From: DAOLOF01 sp964463605
Lineage (GTDB): Bacteria; Patescibacteriota; Microgenomatia; UBA1400; PJMF01
DNA: 10,827 bases
Assembly: GCA_964463605.1 (NCBI GenBank)
Contig: CAYXBZ010000034.1
Span: 1 to 10,827 of the forward strand
Reading direction: 5' to 3'
The notes beneath the pieces are model-generated. The model saw only the letters and a list, made by a program, of their open reading frames with translations. It did no database searches and was not told the DNA's origin. This document shows, piece by piece, positions 1 through 6,104 of the stretch. Made by a program: the position numbers and the translations under genes. The first letter of the stretch is position 1; each line of letters opens with the position of its first letter.

Positions 1-52
1 TGTCTGCCTTCCAAGCAGAAGGTCGCGGGTTCGAGTCCCGTTTCCCGCTCCA
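1..52 (+). tRNA. tRNA-Gly(UCC), 3' part (5' part outside window)
   Basis: The anticodon stem TCTGC (3-7) pairs with GCAGA (15-19) around a seven-base loop whose anticodon is TCC at 10-12, so the tRNA reads GGA glycine codons. The T arm pairs 25-29 with 37-41 (one G-U pair) around the loop TTCGAGT. The 3' acceptor strand TTCCCGC (42-48), the discriminator T49 and an encoded CCA (50-52) complete the gene. The acceptor 5' strand, D arm and start lie before the window. The tRNA appears to be the integration target of the element to its right, because the recombinase gene abuts and overlaps it on the opposite strand. Confidence 0.95.
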
Positions 53-1566
53 TACGGGATAGCAGGGTCATTAGGATCCTGAATATACCTATAAATAGGT
101 CTAATTTCATGGTTCAATGTACCATTGTAGTCCCAAGCAAGTCCTGAGGAGAAGATTGAACCAAGTAGCACCTTTATCTGTGGGATACTCGAGGTTTTAT
201 ATGTTTCTCCAAGATCTGCCAGTTTAGCTCTCATAAAGTCAGTTACTTTATCTATGTTGTATTTTTCAATGAAAGAATCTTCTTTGACAATCTGAGCTTT
301 GATCATTTTTTCTTCAATGATTTCGTTTTGTTCTTTGAAAATCGCATCAGAATAAATCCCTGACAAGTTTTTCTCAACTAACTGTTTTCTCATTTCTTGC
401 AAGCCAATTATTTCAGTGTCTGCGGCATCTTTCATCTTTTTTAATCGTGAATATCGTTCGTGATAAACCTTGTACATTCTAGAAATGTACAGCTCTAACG
501 CCTCTGGCTTAGGGGTTATCTGAGATAATAAATCTTTCATGGCAGATTCTATAGCTGAAACTTTAATCGACTTTGTACAGCCACCTGCGCATCTATAGTA
601 CGGGTATCTTTTATTTCTACCCCTGCTCCAACCTCCAGTTAATCCAACATCACAAATGCTGCATTTAACAATCCTACGTAGCGGAAAATCCTCACTTTCT
701 CTAGTTCTTCTAACTAGTACCATGTCGCTAACTCTACGACCATCTAAGACCGCCTGAACCTTGTAAAATTGCTCTAGGGTAATCATTGGTACGTGTTGAC
801 CCTTAACTTCTTGTTTGTAGGTATCAGAAGTTAAAACACCGGCATAAAATTTTAGTCTGAATATCCGATTGGCTGTTTGGGGTCTGATTTTATACTTTCG
901 GTTTTTTCTTTTAATTCTAATGCCACTGTCATCCATAATCTTTGCTATCTGAGTGAGACTAGTTTTGCCAGCTGCCATGATATCCCATGCCGATTTAACT
1001 TGATCCCAAGTGTCTGGATCTTTTACAGCCAAACCCATTTTGAATTTATAACCAAGTGGCGGTCTGCCACTAATCAAACCAGACATATATCTAGCTCTTA
1101 AACCATTTCTAGCTCTTTCGCTTCGAATATCATTATCTAGCTGGGCAAAGCCTGCCAAAATTGTTTCTACGAGCTTCTCTGTGGGACTGTTACCCGTTGG
1201 TTCGGTGGCGGAGATAATGGTAACGCCACATTCCGCAAGTTTCTTTCTTATTGCTAAGTAATCAGCAGTTTGGCGAGAGACTCTATCTAAACGATAAATT
1301 ATTAATGCTCCTATCTCTTTCCGGTGCTTTCTGACATATTCAAGAAGGCTAATTAACACTGGCCTGCCAAGAATGTTTTTAGCTGATCGGCCCTCCTCTC
1401 TAAAGGTTTCGATAACCTCATAACCTCTTTTTTTTGCTTCTTTTCTACAAATTTCTTCTTGGGTTTCAAGTGAGAAATTATCGACCTGTTCTTCACTGGA
1501 AACCCTTAAATAAATTAGGGCATTTTTAGGCCCATCATCATCGTTTGAAAATGATTTTTTTCTCAT
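1..1566 (-). CDS. Large serine recombinase (integrase), 3' end outside window
   Basis: Site-specific recombinase of the large serine (resolvase/invertase) family, expected to cut and join DNA through a 5'-phosphoserine link and so integrate and excise the element. The N-terminal catalytic domain has YLRVSSEEQ at residues 19-27, with S23 the likely nucleophile and R21 the partner arginine, then an IIYRLDRVSRQ motif. The central recombinase domain includes SGRPPLGYKF. A zinc ribbon follows with C302, C305, C326 and C330, then a coiled-coil-like, charged stretch. The start at 1566 has a strong SD (AAGGGAGG, 1580-1573) and forms an ATGA overlap with the upstream gene. All 522 codons to base 1 are open, and the last 17 (from G506) are antisense to tRNA-Gly, giving a GNGTRTRDLLLGRQT tail. 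The native stop is not visible. The family assignment is certain; the role of the tail is unknown. Confidence 0.95.
   Translation of the reverse strand, partial: MRKKSFSNDDDGPKNALIYLRVSSEEQVDNFSLETQEEICRKEAKKRGYEVIETFREEGRSAKNILGRPVLISLLEYVRKHRKEIGALIIYRLDRVSRQTADYLAIRKKLAECGVTIISATEPTGNSPTEKLVETILAGFAQLDNDIRSERARNGLRARYMSGLISGRPPLGYKFKMGLAVKDPDTWDQVKSAWDIMAAGKTSLTQIAKIMDDSGIRIKRKNRKYKIRPQTANRIFRLKFYAGVLTSDTYKQEVKGQHVPMITLEQFYKVQAVLDGRRVSDMVLVRRTRESEDFPLRRIVKCSICDVGLTGGWSRGRNKRYPYYRCAGGCTKSIKVSAIESAMKDLLSQITPKPEALELYISRMYKVYHERYSRLKKMKDAADTEIIGLQEMRKQLVEKNLSGIYSDAIFKEQNEIIEEKMIKAQIVKEDSFIEKYNIDKVTDFMRAKLADLGETYKTSSIPQIKVLLGSIFSSGLAWDYNGTLNHEIRPIYRYIQDPNDPAIPYGAGNGTRTRDLLLGRQT
40..60. other. 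Candidate attachment-site junction (attL/attR side) at the tRNA-Gly 3' end
   Basis: The recombinase gene points into and across the 3' end of tRNA-Gly, the usual position of an integrase relative to its att site. The junction should therefore lie near the T-arm/CCA end, about 40-60. A search by eye found no second copy of the tRNA 3' end in the window, so the other boundary is probably beyond it. Large serine recombinases may share only a very short core, so the exact crossover cannot be fixed from this sequence. Confidence 0.45.
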
Positions 1567-1907
1567 AACATACCTCCCTTTTCGTGTAGTAATTCTTTTA
1601 ATGTTTTTCCTTCAAAAATCGATCTTTCGAAGTCATCAAGCCAATTAGCTACTAGACAATCAATATCTGTTACTATTTCTTTGATTTCTTTAGCTGAAAA
1701 CTCTTTGGCAAGTTCTCCCAGGGTTTCTTTAGCTCTAGCAACATCTTTGTCCTGCCTTTTTTGCTCCGGGAACATTATGTCTAGAGATTCTGTAATGGAA
1801 AATTGTTTTTTTAACTGTGAAGCTGATTGATCAAACTCTTGATAGAATGGCTGAATAAGTTGTTCTCTGTTTATGGGTGGTTGGTATGGGCTGGCTATTA
1901 TACTCAT
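1563..1907 (-). CDS. Small unrecognised protein upstream of and coupled to the recombinase
   Basis: A 114-residue protein that I do not recognise. It is strongly charged and predicted mostly helical, with a proline-rich N-terminus (PYQPPINREQ), a lysine/glutamate-rich middle and a hydrophobic/acidic helix ending in KTLKELLHEKGG. There is no signal peptide, membrane segment or clear helix-turn-helix. The start at 1907 has a weak SD (TAGGT) and lies about 20 bases from the predicted transcription start. Its TGA overlaps the recombinase ATG as ATGA, and the recombinase SD lies inside its last codons, so the two are almost certainly cotranscribed and translationally coupled. By position it could be a recombination directionality factor, a recombinase partner or a regulator binding the palindrome in its promoter. 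That is inference from context only. Confidence 0.8.
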   Translation of the reverse strand: MSIIASPYQPPINREQLIQPFYQEFDQSASQLKKQFSITESLDIMFPEQKRQDKDVARAKETLGELAKEFSAKEIKEIVTDIDCLVANWLDDFERSIFEGKTLKELLHEKGGML

Positions 1908-1915
1908 TGCTACCT

Positions 1916-1937
1916 AACTATAAATATATTTATAGTT
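1916..1937. promoter_or_regulatory. Perfect 22-bp palindrome, candidate operator
   Basis: The 11-base half AACTATAAATA is followed directly by its exact reverse complement, with no spacer. It covers the -10 element and the expected transcription start of the recombinase operon, the usual place for a repressor site. It is very AT-rich, so a chance or structural origin cannot be excluded, but perfect symmetry over 22 bp at this position favours binding by a dimeric regulator. Confidence 0.55.
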
Positions 1938-1962
1938 TATATAAATATAATGATAGTGTCAA
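1934..1962 (-). promoter_or_regulatory. Promoter for the small gene and recombinase
   Basis: Read on the - strand, a perfect -35 TTGACA (1962-1957) is followed after 17 bases by TAAACT (1939-1934), or after 15 bases by TATAAA (1941-1936). Transcription would start near 1927, about 20 bases before the ATG at 1907. The -10 region overlaps the palindrome at 1916-1937. Confidence 0.7.
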
Positions 1963-1996
1963 GAGAAACTTCCTAAAATACCAGGCAAAGTTTTTA

Positions 1997-2025
1997 TTTA
2001 CACCTGATGTCTTTTGATATAGACT
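1997..2025 (+). promoter_or_regulatory. Possible promoter for the VirD4-like ATPase gene
   Basis: TTTACA (1997-2002) is followed by TATAGA after 15 bases (2018-2023) or TAGACT after 17 (2020-2025). It is the best candidate in the divergent gap upstream of the gene at 2064. A small dyad, AGACT/AGTCT (2021-2025 with 2033-2037), lies at the expected start of the transcript. The match to consensus is moderate. Confidence 0.4.
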
Positions 2026-2063
2026 ACAAGCCAGTCTGCCCATATTAAACCCATAAAGGTTGT

Positions 2064-4733
2064 ATGAGCAATATTACTCAACTAATCACAGACATTATTC
2101 AAAACAACCTTGTTTTAGATATTATTGTTCAAAATATAAATCTTGCCATTAACTGGTCGCTAATTGATACGTTATTTTCTTCATACCTGCCTGTCATTAG
2201 ACCTGTTGTGACTGTCTTAACTGTTGTCATTGGTATATTTTTTGCTTCTCGTTTATTACATAAATTATTCACCATCTACTGGCAATACAAGCAAACTTAC
2301 ACCTTTCTGGAAGTTAAACCACCTCAAGAGACGCTACAAAGCTCATATACTACTCAACAGTTATTTACTCTTATCCATGGTATTGCTAATCAAAGGTCAT
2401 GGGTTGAAAAATTAGCTGGATTTAAAAAAAGTTATGGCTTAGAAATTGTTTCAACTAAAAATGATGGAATTAGGTATCTGCTACGAGTAAATGATGACGA
2501 CGCTGATTTAATCAAAAAAAGCCTACTTTCATATTTACCTGGCATTAATGTTACTGAAGCTCAGGATTATTTACCCAAGTTATTAGAAGAAAAAAGTGCA
2601 ATAGTGGAGTTTAAATTAGCTCGCCACTTTGCCTTTCCCCTTAAAAAGCAGGAGGATCTAAAAGAGCATGACCCAATTGCTTACATCACCGGCAGTATGA
2701 CTAAGCTATCTGACAAAGAAACGATTGCTTTTCAGTTGGTTTGCTCACCAGCTGATAAAAATAAATTGGGAGATATTAAACGAATCTCGAAACTAATCTA
2801 CACCAACAAAGATTTAGTTTCTGGGCTTAAAAATACTGTCTCAGCTTTCGTAATATTCTCACTATTTAAATATATTTTGTTTACCTTGTTTTACTTACTA
2901 ACTTTGCCACTAGGCATTCTTGTCTTTATCGCATCTGACGGTAAAGAAGGGCCTTTTTTGGATATGCCATTTAACTCTGGCAAAGACAAAACTGCCAACC
3001 CATACCAAGAAGAGCTGGAAAAGATGGTTAAAGAAAAACTTGATCAGCCGCTTTTTGAAAGTTCAATTAGGTTGGCTGTAATTGGTAGCAAAGCTAATAC
3101 TACTAAACGTATTCGTGGCTTTAGCTCGTCACTCTCTTCATTTAGTAATGCTTCGTACCAATACATTAAGAAAACAAAAAGCCTCAAAATTAACTGGGTA
3201 AACAAAATTAAACAGTCTAGTTTTAATAAACGATTACTAAATCCTTTCAGTAACTCGATTTTGGCCGTTTCTGAAGTAGCTGATCTTTACCACTTTCCTT
3301 TTACCAAAACCACCAGAACCGAAGATATCCAAAAAATTCACTCTAAAGAATTACCTGCGCCAGTTTCACTTAAAAAAGCCACTGACCTGGATGTAGTTTT
3401 TGCTAAAAATACTTATGGCGGTGGTACTACCAAGATTGGTTTGACTGAGGATGAGCGCAGACGGCATATGTATATTTTAGGTGCTACAGGTACTGGTAAA
3501 TCAACCATGCTGTTGTCAATGATCAAGCAAGACTTAGATCATGACAAGGGTATATGTGTAATCGATCCACACGGAGAATTAGTAGAAAGCATTCTTAATT
3601 TAGTTCCGGAAAAGAGAATTAAAGATGTGGTCTATTTCAACCCTGATGATATTAGCTATCCGGTAGGGCTTAATCTGTTGGAATTGCCTAAAGATTTAGA
3701 CGGCGACTTGCTGCTACGAGAAAAGGAGCTGGTTACCGAGAGCATCATTTCAATGTTTCACAAGGTTTATGACGAAAAATATTCAGGTCCCAGGATGGAA
3801 TATATTTTGCGAAATACCATCCACACGGCTTTTACTACTAACAACCCAACGCTATTTACCATCTACAAACTGTTAATCAATGAAAAATTTAGAAAACAAG
3901 TAACTAAGAACCTAGATGATCCAAACTTAAGTGATTTTTGGAAATATGAGTTTAGCAAAGCCGGGGACTATCAAAAAGTCAAAATGATCTCACCCATCAC
4001 CAATAAAATCGGTCGATTCTTGTTCTCTCCCATCGCTAAGCGTATTTTAGAACAGGAAAAATCCACCATCGACTTTGATAACATCATGGATTCGGGCAAG
4101 ATTCTTTTGTGTAACGTTTCTAAGGGCCGAATTGGTGAAGATAATTCTCAAGTATTTGGGGCGTTAATTATGACCAAGATTCAACTAGCTGCCTTAAAGC
4201 GAGCCAAACAAAAAAGTGACAATCGCCGAGATTTTTATCTTTACGTAGATGAGTTTCAAAATTTTGCCACCCCTTCATTTGCTCAGATATTATCAGAAGC
4301 TAGAAAATACAAACTCAATGCTATCTTGGCCCACCAAACAACCTCCCAGCTTGAGGACAAATCCCTGGTTAATGTTACTTTGGCTAATACCGGTACTGTC
4401 ATTTGTTTTAGGACTGCCAACCCAGAAGATGAAAGACTAATCCTGCCCCAATTTATTCCATACGTTCAGCCAGGAGAGATTGATAACCTGCCATCATTTC
4501 ACTTTTATATTAAGATCTCAGCCCTGCACCCTCAGGAGCCATTTTCAGGTCAAACCATTTTGATTGAAACCCCAAAGGATGAAAGCAAGATGGAAAGAAT
4601 AGTTCAAGTTTCCCGTGAGCATTTTGCCAAGCAGTTTATTGCTACTACTAAACCTAAAAAGACTATTTACAAAAAGCCAATTAAGAAAGCAATAACAACT
4701 ATCAAAAAGGCACACAAGCAAGACTTACCATGA
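2064..4733 (+). CDS. VirD4/TraG/TraD-like membrane ATPase (type IV coupling protein-like)
   Basis: An 889-residue P-loop ATPase of the VirD4/TraG/TraD type, which in conjugation couples a DNA substrate to a type IV secretion pore at the inner membrane. One membrane segment is predicted at about 42-65 and a longer hydrophobic stretch at about 259-292 that may span once or twice. A soluble domain of roughly 190 residues lies between them, larger than in classical VirD4. Walker A is GATGTGKST at 473-481, followed by a VIDPHGE strand motif. Walker B is YVDE at 727-730 within the region typical of TraG/TraD C-terminal domains, with AHQTTSQL downstream. The last 37 residues or so are lysine-rich and may bind DNA. 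The start has a weak SD (AAAGG, 2055-2059). No relaxase or VirB4 gene is in the window, so it may serve a transfer apparatus elsewhere or act alone as a DNA pump. The ATPase class is certain; conjugative function is inferred. Confidence 0.92.
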   Translation: MSNITQLITDIIQNNLVLDIIVQNINLAINWSLIDTLFSSYLPVIRPVVTVLTVVIGIFFASRLLHKLFTIYWQYKQTYTFLEVKPPQETLQSSYTTQQLFTLIHGIANQRSWVEKLAGFKKSYGLEIVSTKNDGIRYLLRVNDDDADLIKKSLLSYLPGINVTEAQDYLPKLLEEKSAIVEFKLARHFAFPLKKQEDLKEHDPIAYITGSMTKLSDKETIAFQLVCSPADKNKLGDIKRISKLIYTNKDLVSGLKNTVSAFVIFSLFKYILFTLFYLLTLPLGILVFIASDGKEGPFLDMPFNSGKDKTANPYQEELEKMVKEKLDQPLFESSIRLAVIGSKANTTKRIRGFSSSLSSFSNASYQYIKKTKSLKINWVNKIKQSSFNKRLLNPFSNSILAVSEVADLYHFPFTKTTRTEDIQKIHSKELPAPVSLKKATDLDVVFAKNTYGGGTTKIGLTEDERRRHMYILGATGTGKSTMLLSMIKQDLDHDKGICVIDPHGELVESILNLVPEKRIKDVVYFNPDDISYPVGLNLLELPKDLDGDLLLREKELVTESIISMFHKVYDEKYSGPRMEYILRNTIHTAFTTNNPTLFTIYKLLINEKFRKQVTKNLDDPNLSDFWKYEFSKAGDYQKVKMISPITNKIGRFLFSPIAKRILEQEKSTIDFDNIMDSGKILLCNVSKGRIGEDNSQVFGALIMTKIQLAALKRAKQKSDNRRDFYLYVDEFQNFATPSFAQILSEARKYKLNAILAHQTTSQLEDKSLVNVTLANTGTVICFRTANPEDERLILPQFIPYVQPGEIDNLPSFHFYIKISALHPQEPFSGQTILIETPKDESKMERIVQVSREHFAKQFIATTKPKKTIYKKPIKKAITTIKKAHKQDLP

Positions 4734-4742
4734 TGTTAAAAA

Positions 4743-4764
4743 TTGTGACAGCCGGTTGTCATAA
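4743..4764 (+). promoter_or_regulatory. Stem-loop in the leader between the ATPase and Replic_Relax genes
   Basis: TTGTGACAG pairs with TTGTCATAA (nine pairs including two G-U) around the loop CCGG at 4752-4755. It starts ten bases after the ATPase stop. No T-run follows, so it does not look like an intrinsic terminator. It may protect the upstream transcript's end or be part of a larger leader fold with the hairpin at 4808-4836. A weak AT-only stem (4763-4768 with 4775-4780) follows. Confidence 0.4.
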
Positions 4765-4807
4765 AAATCTTAGTATTTTTCAGGCTAAAAGTATCTGTTA
4801 CTCTCTC

Positions 4808-4836
4808 TTCTTTTCCTTTCTAAGAAAGGGGAGGAA
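4808..4836 (+). promoter_or_regulatory. Hairpin that buries the Shine-Dalgarno of the Replic_Relax gene
   Basis: A pyrimidine-rich arm (4808-4820) pairs with 4824-4836 around a three-base TAA loop, giving 13 continuous pairs, three of them G-U. The 3' arm contains the whole SD, GGGGAGG (4828-4834), seven bases before the ATG at 4842. In the folded state the ribosome site is closed, so translation should depend on something that opens the stem: heat, a protein, a translating ribosome or another RNA segment. The pairing is read directly; the regulatory role is inferred. Confidence 0.6.
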
Positions 4837-4841
4837 ATAAA

Positions 4842-5612
4842 ATGAAATCTCAACCAGAATCAGTTACCAAAAAACAACTAGAAATTCTCACTCTCCTTTA
4901 CCGCTTCCGTTATCTTAATCGTCACCATATCCAAAAATTCCTCAACCACAAAAGCCACTCCCTTATTACTACTTACCTTAAAGATCTCACCGACCGAAAC
5001 ATTATTGGCCGCCACTACTCAAAAACCATTCCTAACATTTACAGACCAGCTACCTATTTTCTGAGTCTTAACAGTAGGCCAATCCTAATCGAGCATGGTT
5101 TTGATGAAGCAGTACTTAAACGCGTCTACAAGGAGAAAGATAACTCAAAAGCCTTTCAAGATCACTGGTTGTTTATAGCTGAGCTATATTTTCATTTTTT
5201 AGAAACTGCCCAGAAACATAAAGCAAAATTTCAGTTTTTAACTGCCACTGACCTTAAAAACTATGCCTTCACACCTCTTAAACAGCCAGATGTTTACATT
5301 GTGGTTAAAGCTAAGAATGAAACAAAAAGATACTTTTTGGAAGTCTTAAACCCGTCTGATCCATACTTTGCGGTCTTAAGTTTGGTCAATAAATATATTC
5401 GCTACTTTGAAGAAGGCTACTGGCAAAATCATTATGATTATCCATTCCCCAAACTTCTTATCATTTACCCAAATCTGAAAGCCAAAAAGTGGCTTACTCG
5501 AACCATAGAAGAAAAGTTTGAGGAGCACGACCTTGAGTTTCCCATCTTTTTAGCAAACAGAAAAAGAATCCAAAATCAAGGAATCGATGACCAAACTTGG
5601 GAAGCAGCCTAA
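4842..5612 (+). CDS. Replic_Relax (replication-relaxation) family protein
   Basis: A 256-residue protein resembling the Replic_Relax family (Pfam PF13814), found on plasmids and integrative elements and thought to assist DNA relaxation or replication initiation. Residues 1 to about 75 form a winged helix: TKKQLEILTLLYRFRYLNRHHIQKFL, written here as two helices of the type starting at K10, then a recognition helix and a wing around IIGRHYSK. The C-terminal half has the family's nuclease-like core, with PD at 149-150, the strand YFLEV with E167, and a downstream lysine/tyrosine helix (K184-Y188). Valine follows the glutamate where a catalytic PD-(D/E)XK enzyme would have a second acidic or lysine position, so activity is doubtful. 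It sits 108 bases after the ATPase gene and is probably cotranscribed. The SD is strong (GGGGAGG) but lies in a hairpin. Confidence 0.8.
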   Translation: MKSQPESVTKKQLEILTLLYRFRYLNRHHIQKFLNHKSHSLITTYLKDLTDRNIIGRHYSKTIPNIYRPATYFLSLNSRPILIEHGFDEAVLKRVYKEKDNSKAFQDHWLFIAELYFHFLETAQKHKAKFQFLTATDLKNYAFTPLKQPDVYIVVKAKNETKRYFLEVLNPSDPYFAVLSLVNKYIRYFEEGYWQNHYDYPFPKLLIIYPNLKAKKWLTRTIEEKFEEHDLEFPIFLANRKRIQNQGIDDQTWEAA

Positions 5613-5624
5613 AGGCTGCCTCCC
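5599..5624. terminator. Bidirectional hairpin holding both convergent stop codons in its loop
   Basis: GGGA (5599-5602) and GCAGCC (5604-5609) pair with GGCTGC (5614-5619) and TCCC (5621-5624), with one A-C mismatch and a TAAA loop (5610-5613). The TAA of the + gene (5610-5612) lies wholly in the loop. The TAG of the - gene (5611-5609) lies in the loop apart from its last base, which is in the closing pair. Neither side has a strong T-run, so it is a weak or Rho-assisted terminator, or a transcript-end stabiliser for both genes. Confidence 0.55.
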
Positions 5625-5920
5625 TTGATCTGTGAAAAGGGACAAGGATCAAAATATAAGTCTCGCTCAACCCCTAAACCAAATTTTCCTCGATAGCTTT
5701 CCAGCTCTGACAAAGAAAAATATCCCCACTCATCATTGTGATCGCCAAAGATGGAAACATACCCGAAAAACTCTCGACTTTCTGGGTAATACTCCGTGGC
5801 GTACCAAGTACCGGCCCCGGTAGGATTGAAAAACTTGGCTATGACTAATGGATCAGAGACATTTTCTTGTCTTCCTACCTTTGCGAATTGTTTTACTAGT
5901 TCTTTTGTGAGTAATTTCAT
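5609..5920 (-). CDS. DUF2958 family protein
   Basis: A 103-residue protein matching the DUF2958 pattern (Pfam PF11171): it opens with MKLLTKELVKQF and continues with QENVSDPLVIAKFFNPTGAG, TWYATEYYP, a glycine-rich FFGYVSIFGD strand, WGYFSLSELE and the ending VERDLYFDP. The length is normal for the family. Members are small, soluble and mostly found on plasmids and integrative elements; their biochemical role is not known. The start agrees with the family and has a good SD (AAGGGGGTGAG, about 5934-5924). The gene overlaps the Replic_Relax gene by four bases, tail to tail. The + strand transcript of that operon could act as an antisense RNA to it if not stopped. No convincing promoter was found upstream on the - strand. 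Confidence 0.88.
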   Translation of the reverse strand: MKLLTKELVKQFAKVGRQENVSDPLVIAKFFNPTGAGTWYATEYYPESREFFGYVSIFGDHNDEWGYFSLSELESYRGKFGLGVERDLYFDPCPFSQIKGGSL

Positions 5921-5960
5921 ATTCTCACCCCCTTTTACCTGCTATTTTTTAATATTTTCT

Positions 5961-5983
5961 AGGAAGCAGGCGTCCTGCTTCCT
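5961..5983. repeat. Perfect inverted repeat, 10-bp stem with 3-base loop
   Basis: AGGAAGCAGG (5961-5970) and CCTGCTTCCT (5974-5983) flank CGT. There is no T-run on either strand (T/A-rich sequence precedes rather than follows it on the +), so a standard intrinsic terminator is not supported. It lies in the 5' leader of the DUF2958 gene on the - strand and just before the structured element at 6010-6062 on the + strand. It may be part of an origin, a protein-binding site or an RNA domain. Confidence 0.7.
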
Positions 5984-6002
5984 TAACAGAAGAATTAATA
6001 GC

Positions 6003-6062
6003 GGGGTGAGTTTTGCAAGGGTCACGACCACAGGGAGTGACTTGCATAGCCCTTGTCAAAAC
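6003..6062 (+). other. Highly structured intergenic element (candidate small RNA, leader or transfer/replication origin)
   Basis: GTTTTG and CAAGGG (6010-6021) pair with CCCTTG (6050-6055) and CAAAAC (6057-6062), giving 12 pairs with one bulged T. Inside, TCAC (6022-6025) pairs with GTGA (6037-6040). A competing fold pairs TGCAA (6014-6018) and GTCAC (6021-6025) with GTGAC (6037-6041) and TTGCA (6042-6046), so the segment can switch. GGGGT at 6003-6007 could also pair with ACCCC at 6073-6077 and so compete with the terminator that follows. No protein-coding reading is convincing. It could be a small RNA, an attenuator, or an origin of transfer with a hairpin next to a nick site. Confidence 0.5.
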
Positions 6063-6063
6063 G

Positions 6064-6082
6064 AGGGGTAAGACCCCTTTTT
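6064..6082 (+). terminator. Rho-independent terminator
   Basis: AGGGGT (6064-6069) pairs with ACCCCT (6073-6078) around AAG, followed by a run of T to 6082. It would end any + strand transcript coming from the ATPase/Replic_Relax operon or from a small RNA at 6003-6062, and so insulates the nuclease gene, whose -10 box begins ten bases later. Confidence 0.75.
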
Positions 6083-6091
6083 GTAAAGAAG

Positions 6092-6097
6092 TATAAT
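6092..6097 (+). promoter_or_regulatory. Consensus -10 box for the nuclease-like gene (leaderless start)
   Basis: A perfect TATAAT lies seven bases before the ATG at 6105. Transcription would begin at about 6104-6105, at the start codon itself, and no Shine-Dalgarno sequence is present, so a leaderless mRNA is predicted. No good -35 is seen at 16-18 bases upstream; that space is occupied by the terminator. Confidence 0.55.
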
Positions 6098-6104
6098 TGT
6101 TTAA

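Noticed and set aside
877..1101. 74-codon + strand open frame inside the recombinase gene
   Set aside because: It lies antisense to a well-supported conserved domain region, has no SD and gives a protein with no recognisable features.
5961..5983. Reading the perfect hairpin as an intrinsic terminator
   Set aside because: Neither strand has a run of T after the stem, so it was listed as an inverted repeat instead.
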